From Loripinus fragilis (lineage: Eukaryota > Mollusca > Bivalvia > Lucinida > Lucinidae), in assembly GCA_964019695.1 (NCBI GenBank), contig OZ026527.1:77604831-77668830 (forward strand): a stretch of 64,000 nt of DNA, read 5' to 3'. Under the pieces are notes generated by a model. The model was not told the origin of the DNA. It was given only the letters and a program-made list of their open reading frames with translations, and searched no databases. A program made the position numbers and the translations under genes. How positions within the stretch are numbered: position 1 is the stretch's first letter; each line of letters begins with the position of its first letter. Shown one piece after another: positions 10,561 through 22,397 of the stretch.

Positions 10561-13500
10561 CAGATGATGATACACTTTCAGATGTGCTGAAGAATACCAA
10601 TAGCAGATGAAGAACTCTAATATTAGGATAAAGGTTTAAACAGGACATTTTAAGGATTGTAATTTGTACTACATAAGACATGATGATGTAAGAAGCTCTC
10701 TGAATTAGTTTGAGGATACAATAGCTGCTTTTACCTATTATATAGAATCTTTTGACCATATCAACCAATAGTTTAAGAAGATGTTATGAAGCACATTTAA
10801 GGAAACAATGAAATAATATGGGATATGTTACCTCAGTTCAAAAAACATACAGAATAAAGTATCATCTTAACAATGCCAAAGAAGCAGAAACAATCAAAGA
10901 AATTCTTTAAAGCCAGATCAGTATTGACTCATTTGTGGATTCTGAATAACTGCAAAGGTGATTGAAAGTCAAAGTAAATAATATATTTAAAGTTACCAGA
11001 GACCACACAGTAGGTTAAATCTTAAAACTACCATGATGTTCTTATTTTTGTGTTACATCAGAAAATCATTGTTGAAATTGTTCTTGTACAGTTTTACATT
11101 TTGCAAAAACGTAAAAAACTAAATTGCATAAGTTTATTGTAGCATAGTGTTGAAAGAAAAACTTGGGGTTTCTCTTTGTATTAACTTTTTCTCATTCTGA
11201 AAATGCAATGTCTCTTGATTAAGATTCTAGAGCTTGCATGAGTACAACAAAACCAGCTTAACTCAAACAAAATAACATCAAAGTGTTGGTCAAATGCTAC
11301 ACTGTGGCTAAATTATATTTCTGTAGTATTCTGTCTGTTTTGTCTACCTTGTTGGTATGATATATACTCAACAGCAAAAGAATCACATATTTTTTACAAA
11401 TTGGGTATTCTGTATAAATCAGGTGTTATTTAATGATTTAACAACATGACATGCACCAAATATGTATGGAACATGTGGTCAAGCAAATGCATCACATAAG
11501 CTTCACTCAAATGTAAATTTTATAATTCATTTCTTACATTAAACAAAATGTTGCTTTATGCATTTCTTTTGCTGTTAAGTATATAACTGCAATAAATGTT
11601 TGATACTTTAGGCTACCACGAAGTTTCATTGAAACTCAAACAGAAGTTGTTTAGAATTTGAATGAACACAAAAGATACTCTATGTCTCACTGGAAGATTC
11701 TTAAAAGGTCCATAACTCTAGATAAAATAAACCACCACAGGTAATTCATATGTTAATTTCTCTCTTGATATCAAAGGTTTCCATGAGGTTTCAATGTAAC
11801 TTGACAAACTTATGGGACTTGATTATTTTTGAGGAAATTTAAAAATATATTTCTTGAGTTATGACCCTTGTTTAAGGAAGAGCTCTACTCTTTCTAGACA
11901 ACCATATGATTCAGTGTTTCACTAACACAGTTTCTACTTTTAGTTGTCGTATAACTTTTTCAGTGTTCTAATTGCAATTAACATTATAACAAACTCTGTC
12001 CTATTTTATATAAATGTTGTTCTTTTTAAATGTAAATAAAAAGGGATTTTTTAAATTCTTTTTGTTTGTCTTTAATATCCACCCTAGAGGCCAGCAGCCA
12101 GGAAAAACAGCTGTTATTTAGTACAAATTGTCAAATGCCTAGTTTGTTCACCTAAAAATTGTTTAAACAGTCCTGATCTTAACATGTTCAAGATGTCTGC
12201 CATGCTTACAAAACTTGGTATACTTGACCTTAAACTACATCATTTGGTATGATCCTGAGAGGTTGACCTTCAATTTCTTTACTATTAGTCAATTAGCGGA
12301 CCTCAATGCTTATAACTGCAAATCTAAACATATTTTATTTTTCTGATCCTGTTGAAATTAAGTCAATTTAGTTGTTTTGATCTGTTAAAGTTTAGTATAA
12401 ATACATTTTCTAAATCAATGAAAAAGCAGTTAATTTCGTTTAATGATCAGATGGTAATTCATTAAGTAGTTAGGAAATCCATATTGCTAACTTGCATGGA
12501 CACATCACTTTTTGCCCCAAATTTGGTGTTTTGATTATGGTTTATATATAGCTTTTTGCTACCACAATCAACTGTTAGATTCTATATAATAAAATGTTTG
12601 GTTCAAAGTAGCCACACGGCCAGTTGGAGCATCTGTTAGATGAGACATTGTAAAAATGAATATGTGGTCTAGGTAGCATGACAAATATGGCTTTCATGCC
12701 CATATCAGGTCAAGTATTTTAAAAAAAATCCCTAGAACCAAAAAGTAAGTGAGTATATGACCTGGAAATGCAATACAATCACACAGTGCAGACCAACCCA
12801 CAGTTGTTTAAGCACTTATGGCCACATTACATCAAAAGGCAATTAAAGTAAAGCAACTAGCTCTAATGATTGCATACCTAGAAACCACACTTGGAGTATA
12901 CACAACAAAACAAGAACCAAGAACAAAGCCCCCACAAAACAATGGGCGCAACATAATTTCAACCACCCTGGGCTTTGATATATAAAATTGCAGATGTAGG
13001 CTCTACAATGTATGTTTGGCTAGTGTTCAAAGGTTGATTTTAATTTACTGTATGACAAATTATTTATATGTGGGACAAACCTTGAAAAGAAGATTTTTGA
13101 AAAAGTTTGAAGCCAAAGTCATTGTACTTAATTGAGATATTTAAGCTATAATATCATGATTGATCTTTGACCTTTCATCCAGGGCAGCTCTTGTTGGATT
13201 GCAAACACATTTTATAGAAACCAGGCAGCCAATTGAAGACTTCAAGTTGAATGCTTTAGATTAGATAACCGTCATATGACTACATTGTCATTGCCACCAA
13301 ATATGTTCCATGCCATGCTAAGGAAAAAACTATTCACAAATATTTATTTCTAAAACTATAAAATGGGCCCATCACCTACTTGCGGGATATAAATGAGGCA
13401 ATGGTTTTATATAAGTAGCAAATGCCAAGCAGACCTTCATACATACGTATCTTAACATCTTTTTCTCAGAAATCACAGAGCTGAATGAATTCAAATTTCA

Positions 13501-13620
13501 TATGATGTATTCACTAGATTGTTTTAGGTCATTTACCAAAGTGGCCACGATCCCCATATATGGTAATACAAAATATGTTTCAAATTATAAGTTGACCTTG
13601 CCCTATTTTAACATTATCAA
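10561..13620. other. Gene-poor, repeat-derived stretch
   Basis: No supported exon. From about 11,600 the text has words typical of the hairpin-led dispersed repeats seen elsewhere in the window (for example GGTTTCCATGAGGTTTCAAT near 11,777). Around 12,757-12,960 there is a diverged minus-strand relative of the 13,662-14,013 repeat (AATACAATCACACAGTGCAGACCAACCC, in pieces). Confidence 0.5.
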
Positions 13621-13624
13621 GGAG

Positions 13625-13660
13625 ATCAGGTGAGCGCTTCAGGACCTTCAGGTCCTCTAG
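13625..13660 (+). mobile_element. 3' terminus of a Helentron-like non-autonomous element
   Basis: TCAGGTGAGC is followed by a hairpin (AGGACC-TTCA-GGTCCT) and CTAG at 13657-13660, then TT. TCAGGTGAGC is the inverse complement of the GCTCACCTGA that opens the element at 30,637. This is the 3' half of an asymmetric terminal inverted repeat followed by a subterminal hairpin. The 5' end of this copy was not located upstream. The 13,662 repeat begins immediately after it. Confidence 0.6.
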
Positions 13661-13661
13661 T

Positions 13662-14015
13662 TTGTACTTCAACAACAGCAGAATCTAGGGCGAAGATTTG
13701 GTACCAGTAAAATGCATTTAAGCCCCCCGGTGGCTTAGGCTGCTGTCCGTTCTAAGGCGGTGGTTCTGTTGTTGTTGACTTTCTGTTTATTGTTGCTCCC
13801 ATTGTGGGAGTCTGTAATTGTTCTATGTTTTGTTGTATGTTACTTTATGTCCATTTTAGTATTGCAATCATCTTGATGGGGAAGAGAGAGCTGATTGCTT
13901 TGCTTAATTTGTCTTCCTGGTGTCTCGTGATGGTTGAGCGGCTCTTCCTCACGGTGCCACTGGGTTGTCTGCAGTTTGTGATTGTGGTATTTCCTGATCA
14001 TACTCATTTACTATT
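13662..14015 (+). repeat. Dispersed repeat, inverted copy at 58.2 kb
   Basis: It starts TTGTACTTCAACAACAGCAG and runs through CCGGTGGCTTAGGCTGCTG, GGGAGTCTGTAATTGTTC, TTGATGGGGAAGAGAGAGCT and CCTGGTGTCTCGTGATGGTT to TTTCCTGATCATACTCA. The inverted copy at 58,207-58,580 matches nearly throughout and begins at the same base. A 90-bp scrap lies at 23,995-24,085. A 74-residue reading frame inside is a shadow of the repeat. The family was not identified. Confidence 0.85.
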
Positions 14016-14589
14016 TTCAATTATATAAACAAATCTACTCTGGGTCTTATTGCTTGATCATATTGGCAGTAAATGAAAATTTTAAAGCTAACTTTGATTG
14101 GTGAGCTGTGTATGTATATATAATACTATTCCAGAGTGTGAATAAGTTCCCATTTCCCAATACAACTGCATTGAAATATATTCACACTTTTGTTACTAGG
14201 ACCAGCATGACTGCATTTGACCATAATTTCAAAAGCCAAGGATAATTGCTCAATTTCTGCCCTAAAGGTGTGAATCACAGTCAAAACAATACTACAGTTA
14301 TTTTTCTAAATTTTGGGATACATGTATCCCAACAGTTTTTTGTAATCATCCTAAAATTTACCTCAAAAGATGCAGACAGAAATGCAAACAGCTTTAATCC
14401 TGAACAGACTGTTTCTCTTTAGACCAGCACTGTTAGCACAGAAAAACTGTAAGGTAGCAGCTGGTTGTGGGAGTCATGGTAAACTTTCAGAATTATAAAA
14501 TCTACATAAAACATCCAAAACCCACCCTCATAAAACCTGTAAAACCCGCCGGGTTTGGCTTTATGATAAAACCAGGGTTTTATGCCAAC

Positions 14590-14815
14590 CCTGACTTTTG
14601 TGGAGATTGATCATGAAATAATTTCTGCGGTCATTCTCTTTCTTTCTGCTGAAACCTTCAAGAAAGGTTGTCAGTTACAAGTGAAAGAATGTGCACCAAG
14701 TGCTGGTTAACCGCTTGTTCAAGCTTGTCCAGGAAAAACAGTGGTTAGGTGAACAGACCATCCTCTGTTGATTAGGACGTAAAGCAACAAAACAAACAAA
14801 CAAAAACAAAAAAAT
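14590..14815 (+). mobile_element. SINE-like dispersed repeat with CAAA-rich tail
   Basis: The sequence GAGATTGATCATGAAATAAT through CAAGCTTGTCCAGGAAAAAC recurs with substitutions at 26,262-26,400. Here it ends in TAGGACGTAAAGCAACAAAA and a (CAAA)n tail at about 14,783-14,815, the usual 3' end of a SINE. No A or B box was recognised. Confidence 0.5.
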
Positions 14816-15033
14816 TATTCCTGGCTATTCCATGGCTATCCTCATAAGTGGGGAGGGGAGTAGATATTATTTGACTTTTCGCTTACTGTAAAGGCAGCGC
14901 CCCATGAATGCGAAATTAGGACTGATCAACCATACACATATGTAAAAGCTGAAAATGAGGCGGGGTTTTATTCAAAGGTACCTGTATCATCTTGCGCTAT
15001 TACCTCAGTATGGACGCAAAACACATTATTTAG

Positions 15034-15233
15034 TCTTTAAAACGCCAGCAAAATGACTGCTTCTGAAAATGTCTATTTTAACATCAGCATAGAGGCAAAC
15101 ATTGTGGATCCAGATCAGACTGCTCCTACAGGAGCAGTCTGATCTGGGTCCACACTGTTTGTATATGGGGCTTCAAATATTTTAGTAGACAACTAAAAAC
15201 ATACATTTTGTGATTATGCGCTTTAAGGGTTAA
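15034..15233 (+). mobile_element. MITE of the TTAACCCTTAAAGCGCC family
   Basis: The right end is GCGCTTTAAGGGTTAA (15,218-15,233). The left end CTTTAAAACGCCAGC is degenerate. The centre is a perfect palindrome (CAGATCAGACTGCTCCT, then its inverse) at 15,110-15,145, flanked by GTGGATCC and GGGTCCACACTG. The same layout occurs at 41,795-42,042. Confidence 0.7.
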
Positions 15234-15350
15234 TAAATGTGAGTTCAGTGTGTTTCATGAAATGCACGCATGTTTGCGTGGCCCAAAAAGCTTGTTAACT
15301 CTTTACCACATTATAAATAAATAGAGGATATTTACTTTTTGAGGGGAATA

Positions 15351-15458
15351 CCAAATATATTTCATCGAGTGTGATGAAAAAAAACAGTATTTTTCACGAG
15401 TGCATAGCACGAGTGAAAATGCTGATATTTTTACCGTACGAGATGAAATATATTTTGT
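15351..15458. repeat. Fold-back inverted repeat
   Basis: Outer arms CAAATATATTTCATCGAG and CGAGATGAAATATATTTTG enclose a second inner pair (TTTTTCACGAGTGC and GCACGAGTGAAAAT). The whole stretch could fold into a nearly continuous hairpin. It is followed to about 15,800 by sequence with further small palindromes (GCCGTACGGTAGGC near 15,688). Confidence 0.7.
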
Positions 15459-15838
15459 ATTTGCCGTAAAAGGGTAAATTTTCTTTTTATTTTATACTCA
15501 ACGGAAATACAGAAATCACAACCTTACTTTTTACTTGGTCGTTTCTCGTTCGATTTGACTTTTGCAGTGTGTTTATTGGGTATAGCATTGGGTGTACAGA
15601 TAGTTGGCACCTAGAAAATGGCTTAGAATCATATTTTAATGAATGAAACGCAAGAAATCAGCATTTAAAGAAAGTCTATTGAGTGTGCCGTACGGTAGGC
15701 GTCACATGCAAACTGGCGCTACGCCATGTCAAACCGTGACATCATTATGTTTGATGTTGACGTCACAACATGCGAAGCGTTATTTTTGACAAATATACTT
15801 CACTTAAAACCTTGTGTTAAAAAATCCCAGTCACAAAA

Positions 15839-16075
15839 TTGCCAAGAAAGCCTTGTTTTGTCACTTTAGAAAAATACCAATTTTACTCACATTTGATATG
15901 CATTGAATTCACTGCTTGTGATAAAATAAAACCTGATTTCCCTTCCTTAGCAGATAAAATGGCCGAACCATGCCCAGATATGAATATTAAATTTGCAGCC
16001 TTTACAGTTAGCGAAAAGTCTAGGAAAACAAATGACTTGTGCATTATGTGTTTTGTCACGAGAAAACCTGTGTAG
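15839..16075 (+). other. Short open frame of unknown nature
   Basis: A 78-codon frame with an in-frame AAAATGGCCGAACCATG start context near 15,957. The downstream residues include KFAAFTVSEKSRKTND, which have the look of the N-terminal exon of a repeat-borne gene. No splice donor, partner exon or domain was recognised. It lies beside fold-back DNA, so an element-derived fragment is the likelier reading. Confidence 0.25.
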
Positions 16076-16576
16076 CTACATGCAAACACTAAAGGCACAT
16101 CTGCACAGTCCGATCAGCTCCTTTTGTTGTATCCAGAATAGAAAGGTTATAATGTTAAACATGCTTCAAAATAGATGATTGTGCTCCCATTAAAAAAAAT
16201 CTCTGAAACCATGAAGTCAAGAGATCAGGTGAGCAGTATTAACCATTACATATTTAGGTTTCATGCATGGTGCTTCATGAAGAAACAAATTTCTTGTAAA
16301 AACTGTTCACAAGCAGTTATATAATAGAATAATCATCTATTTACCCTCGAGCCATTATGAGAACTTTTCTGTGTCGGCAGGTGGTCACAAGCAACTTGCA
16401 TTATTGTATTGGCCATTCATTCATTGATTATAGGGAACAATAAAGATTATTACATCCCAACTACTAATTTAGGTACAGATTCCCTATGAACTGTTTGCAA
16501 TTTTGCATCTTCTGCTGATATTCTTTGTAAACTGTGGACCCAAAGTGTAACCAGAGGCTGCCGAGATCCAAACTGT

Positions 16577-16923
16577 ATGACACTCTTGATTGTGTCATAC
16601 AGGCCCTCTCAGACCCTTCAGTCAGATCTTTCAAAACTTGAAACCTGGGAGAGTGAATGGTTGATGGCGTTTAACCCTGACAAGTGTGAGGTGATCAGAA
16701 TCACAAGCAAGAAAAAACCAACCCTGTTCAATTACACCTTCCATGGGGTTGGCCTAAAAGAAACTGATTCTGCTAAATACTTGGGGGTCAATATCTCATG
16801 TGACTTGTCGTGGGTGAAGCACATCAACCAAATCACAATGAAAACCAATAACTCATTAAAATTCATTAAACGCACTATCCAGACCAATAACCCTAAACTA
16901 AAAGAGTCAGCATACAAGACATA
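16577..16923 (+). pseudogene. Non-LTR retrotransposon reverse transcriptase, 3' part, first fragment
   Basis: It encodes the end of an RT domain of the jockey/CR1-like type: DLSKLETWESEWLMAFNPDK, CEVIRI, AKYLGVNISCDLSWVKHI and ESAYKTY. These are the conserved residues downstream of the RT catalytic box. The catalytic FADD box itself is not readable just upstream, where the frame is broken. The coding line stops exactly at a mariner insertion (16,924) and resumes in the same frame at 18,326. Confidence 0.88.
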
Positions 16924-18323
16924 CGAGGGCTGAGCAAAAAGTTCGTAGAATTTCTTCATAACTTTTTATTTGAAGTCTCATTGTCTTAAGGTTTTCACAT
17001 GCGTAAATATAGTCTAATATCAATTTCCAAGTAAAGTTTCATAAGTCTAAATCTACTTTAAGTATTCTTATTTAAACCTTAAAAAGTGCAGGGTCCACTA
17101 CCCCGGAGCACGCCATTAATTCACTGATGCCATGCTTTAAAAAATCATCAAATTTCAAAATTGTCTTATTCAAATCTACTGAAACTACATCAATGTCAAA
17201 AATGGTGCTATTTAATGTTCCATACTAAATTTCCGACGTCACTTCCAAAAAAAAAAGGAATGGCGATAGTTTTGTGAGCCTTATTGGAGGTAAAATACAG
17301 CAAAATGTTGTTTTATGAGATGTGAGAGAATCTTGCATAGCGATAAAACTCTTTTTGAATTTATGATTTTTGCCGACCTAAAACCTATAATTTATTACAA
17401 ATAGCTTAGGAATCATCAGAAATGTAAAAAATGACAGTGTTCAAATGACGAGAAGGTTTAAGAAATGAAGATAGACCTTTGCATTAGCCCAAGGAGTGGG
17501 CGTGCAAAGATAATAAGTGATCTGTGACGTCGTGAGAAAGACCGCATGCAAACGTTTAGAGAGCTGTATAATCCTCGTATTAAAATGTAAGAACAATTTT
17601 GCATGATCTCTTGCACATGCATCATCTATTCGCACGATGGGTGCAAAAATTGTTGACATTTGAGGAGCAGGAAAGAACGGTTATTGACTGAAAGTAGTTT
17701 TTGACGGCCAAATACGCATGAAGGTGATAGTCTCCTTAACATGATTATCATGTGTGATGAAAACTTGCTTTGGCAGTTTGACTCCAAAATTAAGCAGCAA
17801 TCTTATCATTAGAACAGAAAGAATTGGAGGTCCAAGTTGCTAAGAGTTGAGAGAGATTTAAGCTGAAAAAAGTGTGGATAAATAGGGAATCTTGTTATGC
17901 CAAGCTGTAACCAAAAGGGTTACGGTAAACTCACAGTATTATGTAAAAGTCTTTAATTTATTCCATAAATTTCTGATCGACTAGAGATATAAATTATTTT
18001 ACATTTAGATTTATTAATTACCGCTTATTATGAGGTAAATCTAATGTGCATATATGCAGCAAAGACCATAATCATACGCTGATAGAGCGTCGTCATATCG
18101 TTAAAAATATTGTCAAATGACGTTAACCTCATGGCGTGCTCCGGGTACACTTTACTTATGTTGTAGAAGGAGTCATAGCGATGAAAGTTTTCCAGCAATT
18201 TGTCTGAAACTTTCAAATTTTGTCAGGTTTGAATGGATCTTAAACATGTAAAATGTTGAGTGCAACAACACTAGTACTTTTGTTTTTATTAACAAATTCT
18301 ACAAACTTTTTGCTCAGCCCTCG
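16924..18323 (+). mobile_element. Mariner-like (Tc1/mariner) element, 1,400 bp, degenerate
   Basis: It inserted at TA, duplicated at 16,922-16,923 and 18,324-18,325. The terminal inverted repeats start CGAGGGCTGAGCAAAAAGTT, with one mismatch over about 27 bases. A second inverted match (CCGGAGCACGCCAT) lies about 180 bases in on both sides, near 17,103 and 18,131. On the plus strand near 17,735-17,850 a broken frame reads MCDENLLWQFDSKIKQQSY, which resembles the central transposase segment around the second catalytic Asp of mariner enzymes. Many stops make it non-autonomous today. Confidence 0.85.
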
Positions 18324-18325
18324 TA

Positions 18326-18742
18326 TGTCCGTCCCTTAGTTGAATATGCGGCCTCTGTATGGGACCCTTGGCAGAAAAAATACACCCTTGGCAGAAAAAA
18401 TACATAAACAAAATCGAAATGATCCAACACAGGGCCATAAGATACATATTCAATGATTATAGCTTCACTAGTAGTGTGTAAGTAATATGTTATTTAAGCT
18501 TAACCTTCAAACACTTGAGAAACACAGACTTTCATCTCTCACTATGTTTTATAAAAATCAAGCATCACTTAGTTAATATTCCATTTCCAGGCAATATTCA
18601 GCCATCCATGAGATCCAGATATACATTTCCACGATCTAGGATAGACATACATAGATACTCATTTTTCCCCAGAATTGCTAAACTTTGGAACAATCTACCA
18701 CCTGACCTTTGTAATAGTCCTGACCTCAGATCATTCTGAGCA
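18326..18742 (+). pseudogene. Non-LTR retrotransposon reverse transcriptase, 3' part, second fragment
   Basis: This continues the 16,577 fragment: VRPLVEYAASVWDPW directly follows KTY once the mariner and one TA are removed. It also carries EMIQHRAIRYIFNDYSFTSS and a C-terminal SRIDIHRYSFFPRIAKLWNN-LPPDL, the usual end of such ORFs. A 20-bp tandem duplication (CCCTTGGCAGAAAAAATAC) at 18,365-18,404 and at least one frameshift before 18,515 mark it as dead. Confidence 0.85.
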
Positions 18743-19804
18743 GGGCTCCTCAAAACTCTTTTAAAAAAAAAAACGGACAAAAACTCATCATCCTCATATT
18801 CAATTTCATCCTCATTAAACATTTTCATTACCCATTATATAATCACCATTCATGATGCCTTCCTCTTGTTCTTCTACACAGTCATGTTGATTTCACAGCT
18901 CAAAAACCAGAAAATAACAAAATTCTAAAAACTTGTGAACAAAAATTGTTTTTGATTTTATTTCTTTTTTAGAAACCATCATTTGCGCATGCTGCGCACT
19001 CCATGTAATACTCACTAGAGGTGTTTGGAGTACCTGACAGATTCAGAGCAGATTCAGTGTTCAGGAAAGAATTTTTTAAAAATGTTAATATTTTTAAAAT
19101 CAACAGATAAAAAAAAATTACCCAGCATGAAAAAAGTTAAAACGCTAACGAAATATGAAAATAAAAATGCTGCCTGCTGAAGTCATCTGCTGCATATGTG
19201 GGACATTCTCTAGGAATTTAGGTCTAATTGAGGTACATAGTCGATTTCAAAATTTTTGCATTTTCTAAGACCATGGCACCTGCCAAAACGTTTGGTGTAA
19301 TATGAGAACTGTATGCACCCTTATTATAGAGTTATAGCTCTTTAAATAACACAGCTGATAAGCCAAATCTAGGCCGACGCCGTTAAAATGATTGATGTCA
19401 TGATGCTCATGAGAAACGTCTCTTGCATACCCGGTACGATTTTGCTGTGGAATCCAGGTGTGATGTTCATTGCATCATTTATTCCAAACATTAAATAGAT
19501 ACATGTACTACAGATCAACCCGTTTAAGCAATATACGTTGCATTAATCATTTTATACATTGTTATTCGCTTGCCAATATTTATAGACTAGGACTCTCATG
19601 CCATTATTTAAAAAGCCAGTCTGGTCAGTAGAGAGTCCATTTGAAATTTTGATTAGAAGCTTTGTCTTCCTTTCTGGAGATAATTTCTTTTGGTGTGCAA
19701 ATACAATAAGAATCATATTGCCGGAGGCGAATCTTTTGAGTACATAAATGTATGCACACAAAGCATTCCTGAGTTTGAAGTGCAAAGGTTTAAGTAATAT
19801 CGCC
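18743..19804. other. No gene seen
   Basis: AT-rich sequence with A-runs (18,760; 19,108), possibly the 3' trailer of the retrotransposon. No splice-bounded exon or known repeat was recognised. Confidence 0.4.
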
Positions 19805-20400
19805 ATTTAAGGTCTAAGATAACAAAACCTCCTAGCAAGGTTAGAAACCCAAAAACTATATCAACGGATACATCAACAAGGCATATTTTTGGCGTTTTTA
19901 ACGTTATTGACTTGCCTATTAAAATTTCGTATTTTCGCAATCTATTCTGATAAGATAACACTTGGCTGTAATCTAAAATTTGGATAGGCTTTTCCGCTTC
20001 GTTTTCGAGTATTTTTTCATCAAATGCAAAAAATTAACGTTTTTTTGAATATGTTTGGAGTCACAATTTCTTGTGATTTAAAGTTGCCCGTGTGTAAAAA
20101 CTATATGAACTTTGCAGATAAGGTTGGCATTTATAAATATCAACATTTTGGTGCAAAAACTTTAGAAATCAGCCCATACCTTCTAGATTTATTGCGAAAA
20201 TACGAAGTTTTAATGGGCTCGTCAATAGCGTAAAACAGCGCCAAAAACATGACTTGTTCGTGACGTCGCAAAAATGACGTAATAAGTATCATCCGCAAAC
20301 TAAAATCGGAAGCGTCTCCTCAGAAGATTGATGTATCCGCTGACATAATTTTTGAGTCTCTAACCTTGCCAGGAGGTTTTGTTATCTTAGACCTTAATGC
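19805..20400. mobile_element. Inverted-repeat element, about 600 bp
   Basis: The left end has AAGGTCTAAGATAACAAAAC followed by CTCCTAGCAAGGTTAGA. The right end has the inverse (CTAACCTTGCCAGGAGG through TTGTTATCTTAGACCTTAAT). Further in, TTTCGTATTTTCGCAAT at 19,925 pairs with ATTGCGAAAATACGAAG at 20,191. The arms are interrupted and the centre has no long frame. It is a non-autonomous DNA transposon or fold-back element. Confidence 0.75.
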
Positions 20401-22397
20401 AATTGAATTGGCATTATCTGGGAACTATCTTATTCATGGAATTACCCAAACAAACATGTCTTTCCAGGGACATAATTATTCGCCACTTTGTGACATCGCA
20501 GTTTTTAACAGTGCATTTCCATTTATTTTTTTGCAAAATTTACAATGACAAAGTTTATGGGTGCAATTTTACAAAAGCTTAGATGGATAAAAAGCAAATA
20601 GAAAATAGAAATATACAATAGAATATTAAGATAATTACACAATATAGGTTTTTCCAATAAGAGTGCGTTTAAAGTGGATGTAAATTTTAAAATTATCACG
20701 ATTCCAATGGACGTTAACATTAACATCATCAGAAAAGGGTATTTGTGTTTAATGACTACCATACGAAAACAATAGACAAAAAGAAGCTACACTGAAAATG
20801 TCTTTTGCGTAAGTCAATTTGCTTTCATTTGGTATTTTTTCATGATTGTAGCTTCTAATGTTGAGCCCCTCTCCCGGGGGGTCTGTGCTCCCTTGCTCCC
20901 TTAAAATAATGCATTGATTTTCCTAAATCCCTGAAAAAAAATTCCTCAGCTCCCTGATAGTATTTTGTCTTGTTCCACAAATCCCTAAAATTAATTCGGC
21001 TTCTCTCCAAACCCACAAAAATATAAGCCAATTCTCCCTAAAATGTTCTTTTCTCTCCGAAGGATTACATTCAAATACTTAAAATCTATGAAGCTCGACA
21101 AGCACATGACTTAATGTTCACTTAATATTTTGTGTCATACATGTAAAGATAGTGCTTAACCATAGAATACATGACATAATTATTTTAATGAAATACATGA
21201 TATATAGCTCAAAGTATGAGGCCATCCTTAAAATGCTATTGCTGTACGTAGTAGATTTTATTCTTTTTAAAATTAGGGACAGACCATATGTTTTTCTGGT
21301 GGGGGTGGGGCTGTTTTTTTTCCCAACAGCTTAAACTAGAATTTTTTTAAAAGTACGCTATTATCAACCGAAAAATCATCAATTTTAAGGATTATAAATC
21401 AACAACAACAAATATTATCCATCATAATTTTCTCTTCAATATGTAAATAAACAAGTACATTTTATAAGGGGTGTTTGGGATAGAGCGCAAGAGGCAGTAT
21501 CAAAGAAAGGGAGAATGCCAATTACTTGTATATGTACCACAAATACATATAATGGCAAAAAGAGTAAATCTTATTTCAAATTTATCTAATTTACACAGAG
21601 AACGACACCTTGAAGCCCTATATTCAAGTGGTACATGTTTCAAAATTATTTCCGTTGCTGATAAAAGCTATCAACTTTTCGCATAAATCTCAAACCATGT
21701 ATATCAAGACACGCTAATTTAAATGATATTTTGACGGCCTTACTGGGATGGCGAAATTAGCTCCTCAATTGATCTATCCGGGAATATACTGCATTGTATG
21801 GGGTTTTTTTCCAAAAGAGGGCATTCATAGACAGTGTAGACCCACAGACAAACACTCCAACCCCTTCATCAGCAACAGAAAAAGTTTGGAAATGCCTTCC
21901 AATTTCGTTAACAGGAATATCAATACGTCTCATTTTAAACTTTAAAAGTAATAATTTGGACATGATCGCACTCAATTAAGAATTGTCAAAATAAAGCAAA
22001 ATATTGTTTGCAGTGAAGCAATTTTGTATGCTATATTTACTTTTTTAGAAGTGGTAATGGAGTAAAGCCTTAACAGCTTGAACCCTGATAGCTTGAAGTA
22101 TCCGCTTATGTCGCATAAAATACATGACACATTCGATTCAGAGTATAGGGTGTATTTCTGAATGTGCCATATTTTGCTGATACAAAAGAAAATCCTAGTG
22201 AGACGGTTGTTTTATAGAATATGTATTCAAATGCATATTTGATAAGATTGGAGGAGAGTAATGGATTAAATAGTATTTGCAACCAAACAGCTTTTAGCTC
22301 GAATTGCTAATAACCCTTAGCATAGTGATTGTGATGGTATCTCTCACTTGATATGGGAGCGTTCATTGTACATATAAAGTGGTAACTGGTTATAATT
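20401..22397. other. No gene seen
   Basis: AT-rich sequence. 20,860-21,060 holds a run of CCCTNAA-like phrases (CTCCCTTGCTCCCTTAAAAT, AATCCCTGAAAA), an eroded low-complexity repeat. Reading frames here are short, without splice logic or domains. Confidence 0.4.

Noticed and set aside
13804..14028. Small membrane-like protein, also at 58,199-58,459
   Set aside because: Both are the same dispersed repeat; no conserved start or domain, and substitutions do not favour coding.
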